Shown here piece after piece: positions 25,504 through 34,048 of a DNA stretch of 64,000 nucleotides (positions are counted from its first letter, which is position 1; each line of letters begins with the position of its first letter). The stretch covers positions 620,001 through 684,000 of the forward strand of contig NZ_CP014844.1 of assembly GCF_001598055.1 (NCBI RefSeq), read 5' to 3'. The stretch is from Cupriavidus nantongensis. Lineage in GTDB: Bacteria > Pseudomonadota > Gammaproteobacteria > Burkholderiales > Burkholderiaceae. The translations under genes were made by a program, and so were the position numbers. The notes under the pieces were generated by a model. It was not told the origin of the DNA. It did no database searches and saw nothing but the letters and a program-made list of their open reading frames with translations.

Positions 25504-25541
25504 GGCGTTGCACCGCGGCGGCAAGCGCGTCGGGGTCGCGC

Positions 25542-26180
25542 TCAGCCCATCACGTCGATCACGCGCTGCGCGGCATCGACCAGCTTAAGCCCGCGCTCCA
25601 TCGCCATGCTGCGCAGGCGCTTGTAGGCGTCTTCCTCGCTGAGCCCGCGCGCCTGCATCAGCAGGCCCTTGGCGCGCTCCACCACCTTGCGCTCGGCCAG
25701 CTTCAGCCGCGTGGCGTCGAGTTCGGCGCGCAGCTGCTGGTCCAGCTCGAAGCGCGCATAGGCAACGTCGAGCACGGTCTTGACGCGCTCCGCGCGCAGG
25801 CCGTCGACGATATAGGCGGTAATGCCCGCGCTCAGTGCGGCCTTGATGCGCTGGCTGTCGTCGTTGTCGGTGAACAGCACGATCGGGCGCGGTGCATGCT
25901 GGGTCGACACGCACACGTGCTCGATGGTGTCGCGCGCGGCCGACTCGGACGCGATGATCAGCATGTCGGGCTGGCTGGCGGTGATCACTTCGGGCAGCCG
26001 CAGGTCGGCGTCGACGATCTGGATCTCGGTGAAGCCAGCGTTCACCAGCCCGCTGCGGATGGTCTCGACGTTGAGGGGATCGGCATCGAGCGGGTCGCGC
26101 ACGAGCAGGATGCGCAGCACCCGGCTGGGGGGCGCCGCGGTCGCCGGCGTGGGCGTGGGGGGCGGATGGCGTCGTGTCAT
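25542..26180 (-). CDS. nasT: Nitrate-responsive antiterminator NasT (ANTAR domain)
   Basis: RNA-binding response-regulator-like protein of 212 residues. Residues about 20-140 form a receiver-like fold ([14 protein letters not shown] ... ITAYIVDGL), but the phosphoacceptor position reads [10 protein letters not shown] with no Asp, as in NasT pseudoreceivers. The C-terminal ANTAR domain is clear: [36 protein letters not shown] and LVDAAQRVI. No NIT sensor domain is present (unlike NasR), and no nasS gene is adjacent. It probably binds the hairpins before nrtA to prevent termination when nitrate or nitrite is present. Confidence 0.93.
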   Translation of the reverse strand: MTRRHPPPTPTPATAAPPSRVLRILLVRDPLDADPLNVETIRSGLVNAGFTEIQIVDADLRLPEVITASQPDMLIIASESAARDTIEHVCVSTQHAPRPIVLFTDNDDSQRIKAALSAGITAYIVDGLRAERVKTVLDVAYARFELDQQLRAELDATRLKLAERKVVERAKGLLMQARGLSEEDAYKRLRSMAMERGLKLVDAAQRVIDVMG

Positions 26181-26387
26181 GGCTGGCTCTGTTGCAGTGC
26201 GCCATGCAAGATTCGCGCCGGCAGCGCCAGGGAGGACGCCCCAGTCCGGTGCGGCGGCGCTGCGAGCGTGCCTGCGTTCATTGTATGCGGCCGTACGCAG
26301 GCCCCGGCCCCCGGTGTATCCTGTTGCCCTGCTGCGCCCGGCACCGGGCCCCGTCGCAGCACCGATCAGACCTATCTGGAGAGATGC

Positions 26388-27089
26388 ATGACCGAATTCG
26401 TGTTCGCCCCGCCCGCGCCCGTCGGCGTGCCGGTGCGCGGCAGCCACGCCAGCTTTCCGGTCCGGCGCGTGTACTGCGTCGGCCGCAACTATGCCGCCCA
26501 TGCCCGGGAAATGGGTTCGGACCCCGACCGCGAGCCGCCGTTCTTCTTCTGCAAGCCGTCCGATGCGGTCAGCTACGTCGCCGACGGTACCGAGGGCGCC
26601 TTCCCGTACCCGCCCGGCACCAGCAACTGCCACTATGAAGTGGAGCTGGTGGTGGCGATCGGCAAGGGCGGCCGCGACATCCCGGTCGAGCAGGCCGCCG
26701 GCCATGTGTTCGGCTATGCCGTGGGCCTGGACATGACGCGCCGCGACCTGCAGAACGAATCGAAGAAGACCGGCCGCCCGTGGGAGACCGGCAAGGCCTT
26801 CGACCGCTCCGCGCCGATCGGCCCGATCGTGCCGGTCGCGGCCATCGGCCACCCGGAGAAGGGCGAGGTCACGCTGTCGGTCAACGGCGTGGAAAAGCAG
26901 CGCGGCGACCTGTCCGACCTGATCTGGTCGGTGCCCGAGATGGTGTCGTACCTGTCGAAGCTGTTCGAGCTGCAGCCCGGCGACCTGATCTTCAGCGGCA
27001 CGCCTGAGGGCGTGGGCCCGGTGGTCCGGGGCGATGTCATGCAGTGCCACGTCGGCGGCGTGGGCGATCTCACCATCAAGGTAGTCTGA
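26388..27089 (+). CDS. Fumarylacetoacetate hydrolase family protein (fumarylpyruvate hydrolase-like)
   Basis: FAH-superfamily hydrolase of 233 residues. It has [16 protein letters not shown], a metal-binding [28 protein letters not shown] and [11 protein letters not shown]. The next gene, 4 bp downstream, is a zeta-class GST/maleylpyruvate isomerase. This pair corresponds to nagK-nagL of gentisate breakdown (fumarylpyruvate to fumarate and pyruvate) or the homogentisate equivalents. No gentisate or homogentisate dioxygenase gene is nearby, so the exact substrate is unsettled. It is divergent from nasT. Confidence 0.87.
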   Translation: MTEFVFAPPAPVGVPVRGSHASFPVRRVYCVGRNYAAHAREMGSDPDREPPFFFCKPSDAVSYVADGTEGAFPYPPGTSNCHYEVELVVAIGKGGRDIPVEQAAGHVFGYAVGLDMTRRDLQNESKKTGRPWETGKAFDRSAPIGPIVPVAAIGHPEKGEVTLSVNGVEKQRGDLSDLIWSVPEMVSYLSKLFELQPGDLIFSGTPEGVGPVVRGDVMQCHVGGVGDLTIKVV

Positions 27090-27093
27090 ACCG

Positions 27094-27741
27094 ATGCTCA
27101 AGCTTTACAGCTATTTCCGCAGTTCGGCCTCGTTCCGCGTGCGTATCGCGCTGGAACTGAAAGGCCTGTCCTATGACTACGTGCCGGTGCACCTGCTCAA
27201 GGAAGGCGGCCAGCAGCTCAAGCCGGAGTTCCGCGCGGTGAACCCCGACGGCCTGGTGCCGGCGCTGGTCGATGGCGAGCACGTGCTGCAGCAATCGCTG
27301 GCCATCGTCGAGTACCTCGACGAGGTCCACCCCGAGCCCAGGCTGCTGCCCGGCACGGCGCTGGACCGCGCCTATGTGCGCGGCCTGGCGCAGGAGATCG
27401 CCTGCGAGATCCATCCGCTGAACAACCTGCGCGTGCTCAAGTACCTGAAGCACACGGTGGGCGTGACCGACGAGGTCAAGGACGCCTGGTACCGCCACTG
27501 GATCGAGCTTGGCTTCGCCTCGCTGCAAGCCAACCTCGAGCGCAGCGGCAAGGCCGGACGGTTCTGTTTTGGCGACACGCCCACGCTGGCCGACCTGTGC
27601 CTGGTGCCGCAGGTGTTCAACGCCCAGCGTTTCAATATCGACGTGGCGCGCTATCCGGCGATCGCGAAGATCTATGAAAACTGCATGGCACTGCCGGCGT
27701 TCCAGAAGGCGGAGCCGAAGTCGCAGCCTGATGCGGAATAG
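27094..27741 (+). CDS. maiA: Maleylpyruvate/maleylacetoacetate isomerase (zeta-class GST)
   Basis: Glutathione-dependent cis-trans isomerase of 215 residues. The zeta-GST active-site motif SSASFRVRIALELKG is at residues 10-24. An N-terminal thioredoxin fold (NPDGLVPALVDGEHVLQQSLAIVEYL) precedes a helical C-domain with GDTPTLADLCLVPQVFNAQRF. It is coupled to the upstream FAH-family gene (4-bp gap). MaiA acts on maleylacetoacetate and NagL on maleylpyruvate; sequence alone does not decide. A terminator follows. Confidence 0.92.
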   Translation: MLKLYSYFRSSASFRVRIALELKGLSYDYVPVHLLKEGGQQLKPEFRAVNPDGLVPALVDGEHVLQQSLAIVEYLDEVHPEPRLLPGTALDRAYVRGLAQEIACEIHPLNNLRVLKYLKHTVGVTDEVKDAWYRHWIELGFASLQANLERSGKAGRFCFGDTPTLADLCLVPQVFNAQRFNIDVARYPAIAKIYENCMALPAFQKAEPKSQPDAE

Positions 27742-27762
27742 TTTTTCGACCCGGCAAAGCAC

Positions 27763-27790
27763 AAACGCCCCGGCACTGCCGGGGCGTTTT
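27763..27790. terminator. Bidirectional terminator between maiA and ftsY
   Basis: A 12-bp stem AAACGCCCCGGC/GCCGGGGCGTTT with a 3-nt loop and flanking A/T-runs, between two convergent genes. Confidence 0.85.
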
Positions 27791-27810
27791 GTCTTGCAGT
27801 ACGGCGCGAT

Positions 27811-28980
27811 TTAACCCAGCAGCGCCTCGGCGAACTCTTCCGCCTTGAACGGCTGCAGGTCTTCCACCTTCTCGCCGACGCCGATGAAGTAGACCGGTAC
27901 CGGGCGCTGGCGCGCGATCGCCGCCAGGATGCCGCCCTTGGCGGTGCCGTCGAGCTTGGTCACGATCAGGCCGGTAAGCCCGAGCGCGTCGTCGAAGGCA
28001 CGGGTTTGCTGCAGGGCGTTCTGGCCGGTATTGGCGTCGATCACCAGCAGCACCTCGTGCGGCGCGCTCGGCATGGCCTTGCTGATCACGCGCTTGACCT
28101 TCTTCAGCTCTTCCATCAGGTGCAGCTGCGTCGGCAGGCGCCCGGCGGTGTCGGCCATGACGATGTCGATGCCGCGCGCCTTGGCGGCGTTGACGGCGTC
28201 GAAGATCACCGCCGCGGGGTCGCCGCTTTCCTGGGCCACCACGGTGACGTTGTTGCGCTCGCCCCAGATCGCCAGCTGCTCGCGCGCGGCGGCGCGGAAG
28301 GTATCGCCCGCGGCCAGCAGCACCTTCTGGTCATAGCGCTGGAAGTGCTTGCACAGCTTGCCGATGCTGGTGGTCTTGCCGGCGCCGTTGACGCCCGCGA
28401 TCATCATCACCAGCGGCTGCTCGCGGCCCAGCGCCATGGTCTTTTCGAGCGGGCGCAGCAACTGCGTCAACAGCTCGCGCAGCGCCGCCTTGACGCCTTC
28501 GGCGGTCTCGATGCGTTCGGACCTGACGCGCTTGCGCAGTTCGCCCAGCAGGTATTCGGTGGCCTCGACGCCGGCGTCGGCCATCAGCAGCGCGGTTTCC
28601 AGTTCCTCGAACAGGTCTTCGTCGACCTTGACGCCGACGAACAGCGTGCCGAGGTTGCGGCTGGTCTTGGACAGGCCGGTGCGCAGGCGCTGCATCCAGC
28701 CCTGTCGGGCTTCGGCGCTGGGGGCGGGCGGCGGCACCAGTTCCAGCGCCTCGGCGGCCACCGGCGCGGGGGCGGGCGGTGGCACTTGCGCCGGCACCGG
28801 GACGGGCACGGGAACCGGCACGGGCGCGGGGGCAGGCGCGGGCGTGGGCGTGGGCGTCGGGGACGGTGCCGGGGCGGGTGCGGGCACCTCCGGCGCGGGG
28901 GCCGGGGCTGGCGCGGGCGCCTCGACCGGGGCCTCGACGGGCGCCGGCTCGGCCTTGCGCTTCTTCCAGAAACTAAACAT
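27811..28980 (-). CDS. ftsY: Signal recognition particle receptor FtsY
   Basis: SRP receptor GTPase that docks ribosome-SRP complexes at the membrane, 389 residues. After MFSFWKKRKA comes a long Pro/Ala/Val low-complexity acidic-poor stretch (about residues 12-90), in place of the usual acidic A domain. The N domain and G domain follow, with G1 GVNGAGKT (196-203), the insertion-box motif ILAAGDTFRAAAREQL, DTAGRLPTQLHLMEEL, TKLDGTAKGG and the C-terminal PVYFIGVGEKVEDLQPF. It is divergent from the M16 peptidase pair. Confidence 0.97.
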   Translation of the reverse strand: MFSFWKKRKAEPAPVEAPVEAPAPAPAPAPEVPAPAPAPSPTPTPTPAPAPAPVPVPVPVPVPAQVPPPAPAPVAAEALELVPPPAPSAEARQGWMQRLRTGLSKTSRNLGTLFVGVKVDEDLFEELETALLMADAGVEATEYLLGELRKRVRSERIETAEGVKAALRELLTQLLRPLEKTMALGREQPLVMMIAGVNGAGKTTSIGKLCKHFQRYDQKVLLAAGDTFRAAAREQLAIWGERNNVTVVAQESGDPAAVIFDAVNAAKARGIDIVMADTAGRLPTQLHLMEELKKVKRVISKAMPSAPHEVLLVIDANTGQNALQQTRAFDDALGLTGLIVTKLDGTAKGGILAAIARQRPVPVYFIGVGEKVEDLQPFKAEEFAEALLG

Positions 28981-29091
28981 TGGGGAACGGGGTCAATACC
29001 GGGGCCGAAACCCTGGCGGCAGCCACTGCCGCAGGCAACCGGTGATTAATCAATGGGTTACGCAGGCTTCGCGATGGCGGGGGAGAAACCG

Positions 29092-29121
29092 TTGTGGTCC
29101 CGGCCGGCGATTGCGTATAGT
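29092..29121 (+). promoter_or_regulatory. Candidate sigma70 promoter for the M16 peptidase genes
   Basis: TTGTGG, an 18-bp spacer and TATAGT lie about 90 bp before the first M16 gene, in the ftsY divergent gap. The -10 is good and the -35 moderate. Confidence 0.4.
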
Positions 29122-29207
29122 TCGCTACATGAGTTCACTACATGGCAGATTCGCGCGCTGCGTCGCGCACGCGGATCGATCGGCAAAATTTTAGCAGACG
29201 GGGTCGC

Positions 29208-30764
29208 ATGAACCATTGCGCTGTCATGACCGCAACGGGCGCACCGGGCACGCCAGGCAGCAACGCCACCGCCCAAGCGCGCATCCAACGCCACGCACCG
29301 CCGTTGCAGGCACCTTCCGTACGCGCCGCGCGGCTGGCGCGGCGGGCCATCCCCGCGCTGCTGCTGGCGCTGCTGCCGTGGGCGCTGCCCGCGGCGGCGC
29401 AGGGCGTGGTGGCCTCGCCGATGCCGGCGGCGCAGACCGCGCCGGCCGGCGCCACCGCCCACGGCACGACCGAATACCGCCTGTCCAACGGGCTGCGGCT
29501 GATCGTCAAGGAAGACCACCGCGCCCCGACCGTGGCGCACCAGGTCTGGTACCGCGTCGGCGGCATCGACGAGGTCAGCGGCACCACCGGCGTGGCCCAC
29601 ATGCTGGAACACATGATGTTCAAGGGCACGCCCAAGGTCGGCGTGGGCGAATTCTCGAAGCAGGTGGCGGCCCTGGGCGGGCGCGAGAACGCCATGACCA
29701 ACCGCGACTTCACCATGTACTACCAGCAGATCGGCAAGCAGTACCTGCCCAAGATGATGGAGCTGGAAGCCGACCGCATGGCCAACCTGGTCATCACCAA
29801 GGACGAGTTCGAGCGCGAGATGAAGGTGGTGATGGAAGAACGCCGCCTGCGCACCGACGACTCCGCGCGCGGCACGGTCTATGAGCAGTTGCTGGCCACG
29901 GTCTACACCGCCGCCGCCTACCGCCACCCGGTGATCGGCTGGATGGACGACCTGGTCAATATGCGCGTCGACGACGTCAAGGACTGGTATCGCCGCTGGT
30001 ATGTGCCCAACAACGCCACCGTGATCGTCACCGGCGACGTCAAGGCCGACGAGGTGCGCGCCTTGGCCGAGCGCTACTACGGCAAGCTCAAGCCGCGCGC
30101 GCTGCCGGTGCGCAAGGACCAGGAAGAGCCGGCGCAGAAGGGCATCAAGCGCATCTGGGTCAAGGCGCCCGCCGAGAACCAGTACATGGTGATGGCCTAC
30201 AAGGTGCCGCGCCTGCGCGATGTCGAGAAAGACGTCGACCCCTATGCGCTCGAGGTGCTGGCGGCCGTGCTCAACGGCTACGACAACGCGCGCCTGACCC
30301 GCGAACTGGTGCGCGAGCAGCGCCTGGCCGACGACGTCAATGTCGGCTACGACAGCATCAACCGCGGCGAGTCGCTGTTCGTGCTAGACGGCACGCCGGC
30401 GGCGGGGCACAACACCGACGAGATCGAGCGCGCGCTGCGCGCGGAGATCCAGCGCATCGCCCGCGAGGGCGTGTCGCCGGAAGAGCTCAAGCGCGTCAAG
30501 GCGCAGGTGGTGGCCGGCCAGATCTACAAGCGCGATTCGGTGTTCGGGCAGGGCATGGAGATCGGCGTGTCCGAGATCTCCGAGATCTCCTGGCGCCAGA
30601 TCGACCGCATGCTCGACAAGATCAAGGCCGTCACGCCGGCGCAGGTGCAGGCCGTCGCCGCGAAGTATTTCAACGACGACAACCTGACCGTGGCCACCCT
30701 GGTGCCGCAGCCGATCGATCCGAACAAGCCCAAGTCGCAGGCCCCGTCGGGCCTGCGCCACTGA
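29208..30764 (+). CDS. M16 family zinc metallopeptidase (catalytic subunit)
   Basis: Pitrilysin-family protease of 518 residues with a long n-region and a signal peptide (hydrophobic 46-64, cleavage near PAAAQG), so probably periplasmic. The inverted zinc motif HMLEH is at 131-135 and the third ligand lies in KVVMEERRLR about 75 residues later. A second M16 domain (from about residue 300) completes the fold. The partner gene 10 bp downstream lacks the zinc site. Such pairs form heterodimers in other bacteria. An in-frame ATG 18 bp downstream is a possible alternative start. Confidence 0.92.
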   Translation: MNHCAVMTATGAPGTPGSNATAQARIQRHAPPLQAPSVRAARLARRAIPALLLALLPWALPAAAQGVVASPMPAAQTAPAGATAHGTTEYRLSNGLRLIVKEDHRAPTVAHQVWYRVGGIDEVSGTTGVAHMLEHMMFKGTPKVGVGEFSKQVAALGGRENAMTNRDFTMYYQQIGKQYLPKMMELEADRMANLVITKDEFEREMKVVMEERRLRTDDSARGTVYEQLLATVYTAAAYRHPVIGWMDDLVNMRVDDVKDWYRRWYVPNNATVIVTGDVKADEVRALAERYYGKLKPRALPVRKDQEEPAQKGIKRIWVKAPAENQYMVMAYKVPRLRDVEKDVDPYALEVLAAVLNGYDNARLTRELVREQRLADDVNVGYDSINRGESLFVLDGTPAAGHNTDEIERALRAEIQRIAREGVSPEELKRVKAQVVAGQIYKRDSVFGQGMEIGVSEISEISWRQIDRMLDKIKAVTPAQVQAVAAKYFNDDNLTVATLVPQPIDPNKPKSQAPSGLRH

Positions 30765-30774
30765 GAACAAGGCG

Positions 30775-32157
30775 ATGACCCAGTCCGTCACTTCCGCGCC
30801 GCGCCCGCTGCGCAAACTGGCCGGCGCCGCGTTGGGCGCCGTGGTGCTGCTGGCCGCGCAGCTAGCGCAGGCAGCGATCCCGATCGAGCACTGGACCGCG
30901 TCGACCGGCGCGCGCGTCTTCTTCGTGCACAGCCCGTCGATCCCGATGCTCGATATCAATATCGACTTCGACGCCGGCAGCCGCTATGACCCGCCGGGCA
31001 AGGCCGGGCTGGCCACGCTGACCGCGGCCCTGCTGGACAAGGGCGCCGCCGCGCAGGACGGCCAGCCGGCGCGCGACGAGGCGAAGATCGCCGATGCCTT
31101 TGCCGATACCGGTGCCGCGTTTGGCGGCGCCGCCGGCGGCGACCGCGGCGGCATCGGGCTGCGCACGCTGACCGCACAGCCGGAGCTGGACCAGTCGGTC
31201 GCGCTGGCGGCGCAGCTGATCAAGGCGCCGACCTATCCGGATGCCGTGGTCGGGCGCGAGAAGCAGCGCCTGATCACCGCCATCCGCGAAGCCGACACCA
31301 AGCCCGGCGTGATCGCCGACAAGGCGCTGGCGCGGGCCATGTATCCGGACCATCCCTACGGCGTTGCCGCGACCCCCGAAAGCGTGGCGTCGATCACGCG
31401 CGACGACATCGTCGGCTTCTGGCGCGACAACTACGGCGCGCAGCGCGCGGTGGTAACGCTGATCGGCGCGGTCGACCGCAAGCAGGCCGAGGCCATCGCC
31501 GAGCAGCTGACGCGCGGTCTGCCGCCCGGCCGCGCCGCGCCCACGCTGCCGCAGGTGAAACTGAAGATCGCGCCCAGCGAACAGCGCCTGCCGCACCCGG
31601 CGCAGCAATCCAGCGTGGCGTTGGGCCAGCCGGCGATCGCGCGCGGCGACCCCGACTATTTCGCGCTGCTGGTGGGCAACTATGTACTCGGTGGCGGCGG
31701 CTTCAGCTCGCGCCTGACCGATGAAGTGCGCGAGAAGCGCGGCCTGACCTACGGCGTGGACAGCTATTTCGCGCCGTCCAAGCAGCCGGGGCCGTTCGGC
31801 ATCAGCCTGCAGACCAAGAAGGCCCAGACCGACGAGGCGCTGGCGCTGGTGCGCCAGGTGCTGGCGCGCTTTGTCGCCGAGGGACCGAGCGAGAAAGAGC
31901 TGCGCGCGGCCAAGGACAACCTGGTCAACGGCTTCCCGCTGCGCATCGACAACAACCGCAAGCTGCTGACCAACGTCGCCAATATCGGCTGGTACGGGCT
32001 GCCGCTCGATTACCTCGATACCTGGACCGCGCAGATCGGCAAGGTCACGCGCGAGCAGGTCAGGGCGGCGTTCCAGCGCCACGTGCACCCGGACAACATG
32101 GCCACGGTGATCGTCGGCGGGCCGGTGGGCAGCGCGCCCACGGCTTCGCGGCAGTGA
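30775..32157 (+). CDS. M16 family protein, non-catalytic partner
   Basis: Second M16 protein, 460 residues, with a signal peptide (LGAVVLLAAQLAQAA). The zinc-binding position, expected after DINIDFDAGSRYDPPGKAGLATL, has no HxxEH. The C-terminal substrate-binding Arg/Tyr motif is retained (REKRGLTYGVDSYF). This division of labour, one subunit with zinc and one with the R/Y pair, is typical of heterodimeric M16B peptidases. Translation is probably coupled to the upstream gene. Confidence 0.9.
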   Translation: MTQSVTSAPRPLRKLAGAALGAVVLLAAQLAQAAIPIEHWTASTGARVFFVHSPSIPMLDINIDFDAGSRYDPPGKAGLATLTAALLDKGAAAQDGQPARDEAKIADAFADTGAAFGGAAGGDRGGIGLRTLTAQPELDQSVALAAQLIKAPTYPDAVVGREKQRLITAIREADTKPGVIADKALARAMYPDHPYGVAATPESVASITRDDIVGFWRDNYGAQRAVVTLIGAVDRKQAEAIAEQLTRGLPPGRAAPTLPQVKLKIAPSEQRLPHPAQQSSVALGQPAIARGDPDYFALLVGNYVLGGGGFSSRLTDEVREKRGLTYGVDSYFAPSKQPGPFGISLQTKKAQTDEALALVRQVLARFVAEGPSEKELRAAKDNLVNGFPLRIDNNRKLLTNVANIGWYGLPLDYLDTWTAQIGKVTREQVRAAFQRHVHPDNMATVIVGGPVGSAPTASRQ

Positions 32158-32230
32158 TGCCGGCGATGTTGTCGGCGGTGACGGCGGCATCGCCCGCGGC
32201 GGACCCCGCCGCAGGCTCTACAATCACGGC

Positions 32231-32878
32231 ATGAATTCGCGTTCCCGATTGCCCTCGCCCGCGCCTCGCGGGCGATCTCCCGTCTCTCCCGTGCCGCGCC
32301 AGGCACCCGCGCAGGTCCGCATCATCGGCGGACGCTGGAAGCGCACGCTGCTGCCGGTGCCCGATGCCCAGGGCCTGCGCCCGACTCCCGACCGCGTGCG
32401 CGAGACCCTGTTCAACTGGCTGGGCCAGGACCTGTCCGGGCTGGAATGCCTGGATTTGTTCGCCGGCTCCGGCGCCCTCGGCTTCGAGGCCGCCTCGCGC
32501 GGCGCGGCCGCGGTGACGCTGGTCGAGTCCAATGCGCGCGTGGCGAGGCAGTTGCGCGACAACGTGACCCGGCTCGATGCCGGGCAGGTGCGCGTGCTGC
32601 AAGGCGACGCCTTCGCCATTGCCGCGCAGCTGCCGGATGCCAGCTTCGACGTGGTGTTCCTGGATCCACCGTTCGCCGAGGACTGGATCGGCCCGTCGCT
32701 GGCGCACGCGGCGCGGCTGTCGCGGCCGGGCGGAGCGGTCTATGTCGAGACCGACCACCCGCTGACCGGCGTCGACGCGCCGGTGCCGGCCGCGCTCGAG
32801 ATCGTGCGGCACGCGCGCGCCGGGGCAGTGCATTTCCACCTGCTGCAGCACCGCGTGCCGGCCAACGGCGCCGGCTGA
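32231..32878 (+). CDS. rsmD: 16S rRNA (guanine(966)-N2)-methyltransferase
   Basis: RsmD-family methyltransferase of 215 residues. It has VRIIGGRWKRTLLPV, RPTPDRVRETLFNWL, the SAM motif CLDLFAGSGALGFEAASRGA, and the catalytic DPPF in VVFLDPPFAEDW. A proline-rich leader of about 27 residues precedes the core, so the true start could be later. rsmD-coaD-ferredoxin is a conserved beta-proteobacterial order. Confidence 0.95.
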   Translation: MNSRSRLPSPAPRGRSPVSPVPRQAPAQVRIIGGRWKRTLLPVPDAQGLRPTPDRVRETLFNWLGQDLSGLECLDLFAGSGALGFEAASRGAAAVTLVESNARVARQLRDNVTRLDAGQVRVLQGDAFAIAAQLPDASFDVVFLDPPFAEDWIGPSLAHAARLSRPGGAVYVETDHPLTGVDAPVPAALEIVRHARAGAVHFHLLQHRVPANGAG

Positions 32879-32932
32879 CCCGCGGGGGTCGGTGGCGCGG
32901 CGGTTCCGGAACGGGGAAGGGACCCTTCCTGA

Positions 32933-33926
<994 letters not shown>

Positions 33927-33970
33927 TAACACTCGCTATCCAGTCTCGGTTACCCCCGCTTCGGCAGTCC

Positions 33971-34007
33971 AAAAAAAGCCCCCGGCACCGCAAGGTGACG
34001 GGGGCTT
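33971..34007 (-). terminator. Intrinsic terminator of phoX
   Basis: Minus-strand stem AAGCCCCCG/CGGGGGCTT with an inner CACC/GGTG stem, followed by seven T. There is no T-run on the plus strand, so it acts mainly on phoX transcription. Confidence 0.82.
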
Positions 34008-34048
34008 AACCTTTCCCCAATTACTGCGGTTACTGCCTACTGCACTGG

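Larger units (their letters stand above)
25150..25541 (-). other. nasT-nrtA intergenic control region
   Basis: A 392-bp non-coding gap between nasT and nrtA. Read on the minus strand it holds a possible NtrC site, a sigma54 promoter, two hexaloop hairpins, an intrinsic terminator and the nrtA ribosome site. No frame inside it looks coding. The individual elements are listed separately. Confidence 0.85.
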
